A stretch of 64,000 nucleotides of DNA from Carex sylvatica. Taxonomy: Eukaryota; Streptophyta; Magnoliopsida; Poales; Cyperaceae. A model generated the notes under the pieces. It was not told the origin of the DNA, did not search any database, and worked only from the letters and a program-made list of their open reading frames with translations. Below are positions 61,200-64,000 of this stretch, one piece after another (position 1 is the stretch's first letter; every line of letters begins with the position of its first letter). The stretch spans positions 248,001 through 312,000 of the forward strand of contig CAXKVR010000076.1 in NCBI GenBank assembly GCA_964058845.1. The letters are read 5' to 3'. The position numbers were made by a program, and so were the translations under genes.

Positions 61200-61600
61200 C
61201 TCTGTTTGGCTCTTTCCTCCTCTCTCGACCCCCTTTCGCCGCGCTTGTCCTTGTCTCACATAACCTCTCCTCGACCCCCACCTATTCTCCGTACTTTTCA
61301 ATTTCTCTCTCTCTCTCTCTCTCTCTCTCACGATCGTGCTGAAACTATGTAGCGCTCATGCCGCCATTTCCTTCTCGAGCCAGGTTGGCGAAACCCTAGA
61401 GGCCGTCGCGCCGAACTCTGACCCACGCTAAGGCTCCTTGATTTAATGGTACGACGTTCATTGCTTAATTTTTTTGTCATATTTTGATTTACTGGTACAC
61501 TGTTCCTTGCGCACAAGTTAGTAATTTTCTTGTCGACGAAGAGCACGCCAAAGTTTGGTTTATAGATGGAAAAAAACATCAAGAATAGTTAAAGAAGAGC
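61200..61600 (+). other. Duplicated leader, copy 2 (first block)
   Basis: Homologous to 58330-58720: shared phrases include GATTTACTG, GTTCCTTG(T/C)GCACAAGTTA and GGCTCCTTGATTTA. It contains a (CT)n run at 61306-61328. The donor-like site of copy 1 is changed here (TTGATTTAATGGTACG). The matching downstream block appears only at 63893, beyond a 2.2-kb insertion cluster. Confidence 0.6.
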
Positions 61601-61639
61601 ACAATACAGTGGATCAACATTTTTCAGATTGGATTTTTC

Positions 61640-62280
61640 GCAGTTGTAAAAAAAATTAATATATTTCTTTGTGTTATTGAAAAAAAATAAAAATGCTTGA
61701 ATTCTGAGTTATTGATCCCGGTTCAAAAGTCACTTCTAGGTAATACATAAAGAGGAGTGTTCAAATGCACCCAAATTTTTGTGCACCCAAATGCACTCTA
61801 TATTTCAAATCCTTTTTTTTTTTCTGTTTTTAAAGTCTGAATAGTCAATCCGGACTGTTAGATGCGATCTATATATTAAGATGTACTTGGAAACCAAATT
61901 TTACATTTTTTGGAATTTTTTTATTATTTATTAAGCCACTTTGAAAATCGCTGATTTTATATTTTCTGGATCAGCGGTTTTCAAAGTTGTTTAATAAATA
62001 GTAAAAAAAATTCAAAAAATGTAAAATTTTTTCGCCAAACACATCTTAATATATAGATCGCATCTAACGGTTCGGATTGACTGTTTTGACTTTGAAAACA
62101 AAGATAAAAGATATGAAAGATAGGGTGCACAAAAATTTGGGTGCATTTGAACCCTCCGACCTGAAAAATGTACATCCGGGTTAATTGTTACAATGTTTCT
62201 AATAAATTAAATTATATTATATTTTATCTAGTTTCAAAGAAATATATTCAATATTTCTAATATTTCAATAAAAAAAATAT
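61640..62280. mobile_element. Palindromic repeat copy, core replaced by a MITE
   Basis: The left part (61640-61751) matches the left arm of the palindromic family (TTCTGAGTTATTGATC, GTTCAAAAGTCACTTCTAGG). After the MITE at 61752-62157 the sequence resumes with the outer right arm (TTTCTAATAAATTAAATTAT, ATTTCTAATATTTCAATA). The palindrome centre is missing, so the MITE insertion was accompanied by a deletion or happened in a shortened copy. Confidence 0.6.
61752..62157. mobile_element. Foldback MITE with GAGGAG ends
   Basis: A 406-bp hairpin-forming element. The left end GAGGAGTGTTCAAATGCACC and the right end complement GGAGGGTTCAAATGCACC continue into CAAATTTTTGTGCACCC on both sides. Arms extend about 190 bp each. 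Related to the element at 4406-4775 by termini and by AAAAATTCAAAAAATGTAAA-type interior sequence. No matching target duplication, consistent with a deletion at the insertion site. Confidence 0.7.
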
Positions 62281-62543
62281 TTTGTAACGAAAAAAAAGTT
62301 ATTTTTTAATCCACTTTTTTTTTAAATATTAGAAATTTTGAATATATTTAGTTGAAAATAGTTGGAATATAATATAATATGATTTATTGTAAAGACTATA
62401 ACAAATAATCTGAATCAATATTTTTCAGATTGGATTTTTTGCGGCTGTAAGAAAAATTAATATATTTCTTTATGTGTTATTGTAAAAAAATAAAAGTGCG
62501 TGAATTTTGAGTTATTGATCCCGGTTCAAAAGTCACTTGTAGG

Positions 62544-63191
62544 CTATGTTACACGGATACGCCATATTAGATCCCGTACCAGTATCCGATACGTATCGGA
62601 TACCGATACGCGTCCGATACGGCCACGATACGTATCCGATACGCCAGCTGGCGTATCAGATGACGTGGCGTATCTCTAACATTTCAGATACGGTCGCGAT
62701 ACGCGTTGAATCGTATCTGATACGGATGTTTCAGCGAGATACGGCGGGATACGGGCGGATGAACCGTGCCCGCACCCGTGAGCCGCGACTGTGAGCCGAC
62801 TTGAGCTGCTCCGCACCTGTGGACCGCGTATACACCAGCTTAAATATGTTTTTTTTCGGCCAGAGCCTTGGTTCGAACTTGGGAAGGCCCAGTCCCAGCC
62901 AAAAGCTTTATCCACTCCGCAAGATTTTGTTTGTGTTTAATTACATTAACTTTGTTATTTAATATCAACTCTTATATTAAGTCTTTAGTTTTTTATACCT
63001 TGATTAAGTTTTTTAATATATTCATCTTTTTAATTATATTTTTTTTTGATTATTTAAATGTAATATACAAATTAATAAAAAATAATATATATATAATAAA
63101 CGTATCGTATCATAGATTTTTACAAATTGCCGTATCACCGTATCCGTATCGTATCCGATACGATACCCGTATCCGTATCCATGCAACATAG
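62544..63191. mobile_element. hAT-type element with GTATCCGATAC arrays, exact 8-bp TSD
   Basis: A 648-bp element with ends CTATGTTACACGGATACG and, from the right, CTATGTTGCATGGATACGG. An exact 8-bp duplication CTTGTAGG lies at 62536-62543 and 63192-63199. Both subterminal zones are packed with GATACG/CGTATC and TATCCGATAC palindromes (about 62555-62755 and 63100-63180), probably transposase binding sites. The middle includes a SINE-like segment at about 62850-62925. Non-coding. Confidence 0.85.
62850..62925 (-). mobile_element. tRNA-like SINE head
   Basis: On the minus strand a box A-like GTGGATAAAGC is followed by a box B-like AAGTTCGAACC and then a short A-run, as in tRNA-derived SINEs. 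It does not close into a full cloverleaf, so it is not called a tRNA gene. It lies inside the hAT-type element, either captured or inserted; no target duplication was found. Confidence 0.4.
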
Positions 63192-63879
63192 CTTGTAGGT
63201 AATACAGAAAATATTATAATCCTTCTAGTACATTTAATTTATAAAAAAAATGTATCTATTTTGAGAATTCTTTTTGAATAACAATCATTAAATAATTTAA
63301 AGTTTTTATTTTTTTTTCAAAAATAGATACAACTTTTTATAAATTAAATGTATTAGAAGGATCACAGTATTTTCTGTATTACCTAGAAGTGACTTTTGAA
63401 CTGGGATCAATAACTCAGAATTCAAGCATTTTTATTTTTTTTCAATAACATATAAAGAAATATATTAATTTTTCTTATAGCTGCGAAAAATTCGGTTTGA
63501 AAAATGTCGAACCAGGTTATTTGTTATAGTCTTTCTAATAAATCAAATTATATTTATTTTATCTCTTTTCAAAGAAATATATTCAACATTTCTAATATTT
63601 CAATACAAAAAATAAATAAATAATTGAAAATTTTCTGTTTTGCTTAAAAAAAAAAAACCCAAAGCCGTTGAATTTTTTCACGGTTTTGAATTGAAATTCA
63701 AAGCCATGGAAAAATTTCACAGCTTGGCCATTTTTATAACTTTTTCAAAATCTTGGTTATTATTATTAAAATATTTTATTAATTGGGTAATTTTGAAAAT
63801 GTCGGTGTGCTTGTCAGGGTTGAAAATCATATTTGTAATCATAATTAGGTAACGAAGTTCAAAAGTTAATTTTTTCACA

Positions 63880-64000
63880 TGAAATTTCTTTACAGATTAG
63901 ATAACACAAATCCTTTGCAACTGGTCAATCCACCTGGTACAATAAATGAGGAGCAAGGGTAATTGATAGGTTTGCTATTGTCAGTTTGTATTGGTATATA
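63880..64000 (+). other. Duplicated leader, copy 2 (second block)
   Basis: CATGAAATTTCTTTACAG followed by ATTAGATAACACAAATCC and CTTTGCAACTGGTCA repeats the segment at 58733-58860 almost exactly. It ends at the window edge. The germin-like gene lies just past this segment in copy 1, so another germin-like gene may begin beyond 64000. Confidence 0.7.

Larger units (their letters stand above)
62325..63610. mobile_element. Palindromic repeat copy split by a hAT element
   Basis: Removing the insertion at 62544-63191 and one duplication copy leaves about 630 bp, almost wholly palindromic with arms of about 310 bp. Both arms hold TATTAGAAAT, GAATATATTT, TTTATTRTAAAGACTATAAC-like sequence, then GAGTTATTGATCCC and CCTTCTAGTACATTTAATTT near the centre. 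It is homologous to 47208-47640 and 61640-62280. No coding capacity. Confidence 0.65.

Noticed and set aside
62850..62925. Intact tRNA gene on the minus strand
   Set aside because: Box A- and box B-like sequences are present but stems do not close; better explained as a SINE head.

Overview
The window is nuclear DNA of a flowering plant. Every protein gene is split by GT-AG introns or belongs to a plant family: REC/CLU-like, DUF1442, CYBDOM, pectin methylesterase with PMEI prodomain, DUF241 and germin-like. Non-coding DNA is AT-rich and full of plant-type transposons. I see no bacterial operon, rRNA, intact tRNA gene or CRISPR array. The sequence does not let me name the species.

Layout. 1-9.9 kb: no convincing gene, with small inverted-repeat elements, two of which have exact 9-bp target duplications. 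10.0-22.7 kb: a 22-exon gene on + encoding a 1,871-residue orthologue of Arabidopsis REC1 (chloroplast compartment size). All splice junctions keep frame. 23-25 kb: small hAT-type elements and a degenerate 110-bp tandem repeat. 25.2-34.8 kb: two related Mutator-like elements (MULEs) side by side. The first is a 1.04-kb deletion derivative. The second is 8.5 kb, has a perfect 9-bp duplication, and carries an open transposase gene on + and a convergent, open plant-mobile-domain (PMD) gene on -. 34.8-36.2 kb: two more 9-bp-duplication elements, one with a SINE nested inside. 37.7-39.6 kb: two-exon DUF1442 gene (+). 41.2-43.7 kb: four-exon cytochrome b561/DOMON gene (+). 44.7-46.8 kb: two-exon pectinesterase gene (-). 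47-52.3 kb: nested foldback, hAT and MULE elements. 53.4-54.3 kb: single-exon DUF241 gene (-). 54.7-56.6 kb: 5'-truncated LINE (-). 58.3-64 kb: a germin-like gene (-) between two copies of a duplicated, spliced-looking leader. The second copy is interrupted by about 2.2 kb of palindromic elements, themselves hit by two other elements.

The host genes are ordinary single-copy or tandem-family plant genes that do not form a pathway. The REC1, cytochrome b561/DOMON, pectinesterase and germin-like products act in the cytosol/nucleus, plasma membrane, cell wall and apoplast respectively. The most interesting unit is the complete PMD-carrying MULE. Its two open genes, near-identical termini and clean target duplication suggest recent activity, and its deletion derivative lies 8 bp from its target duplication. 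Exon models were built by reading splice sites against remembered family conservation. No alignment or database search was run.
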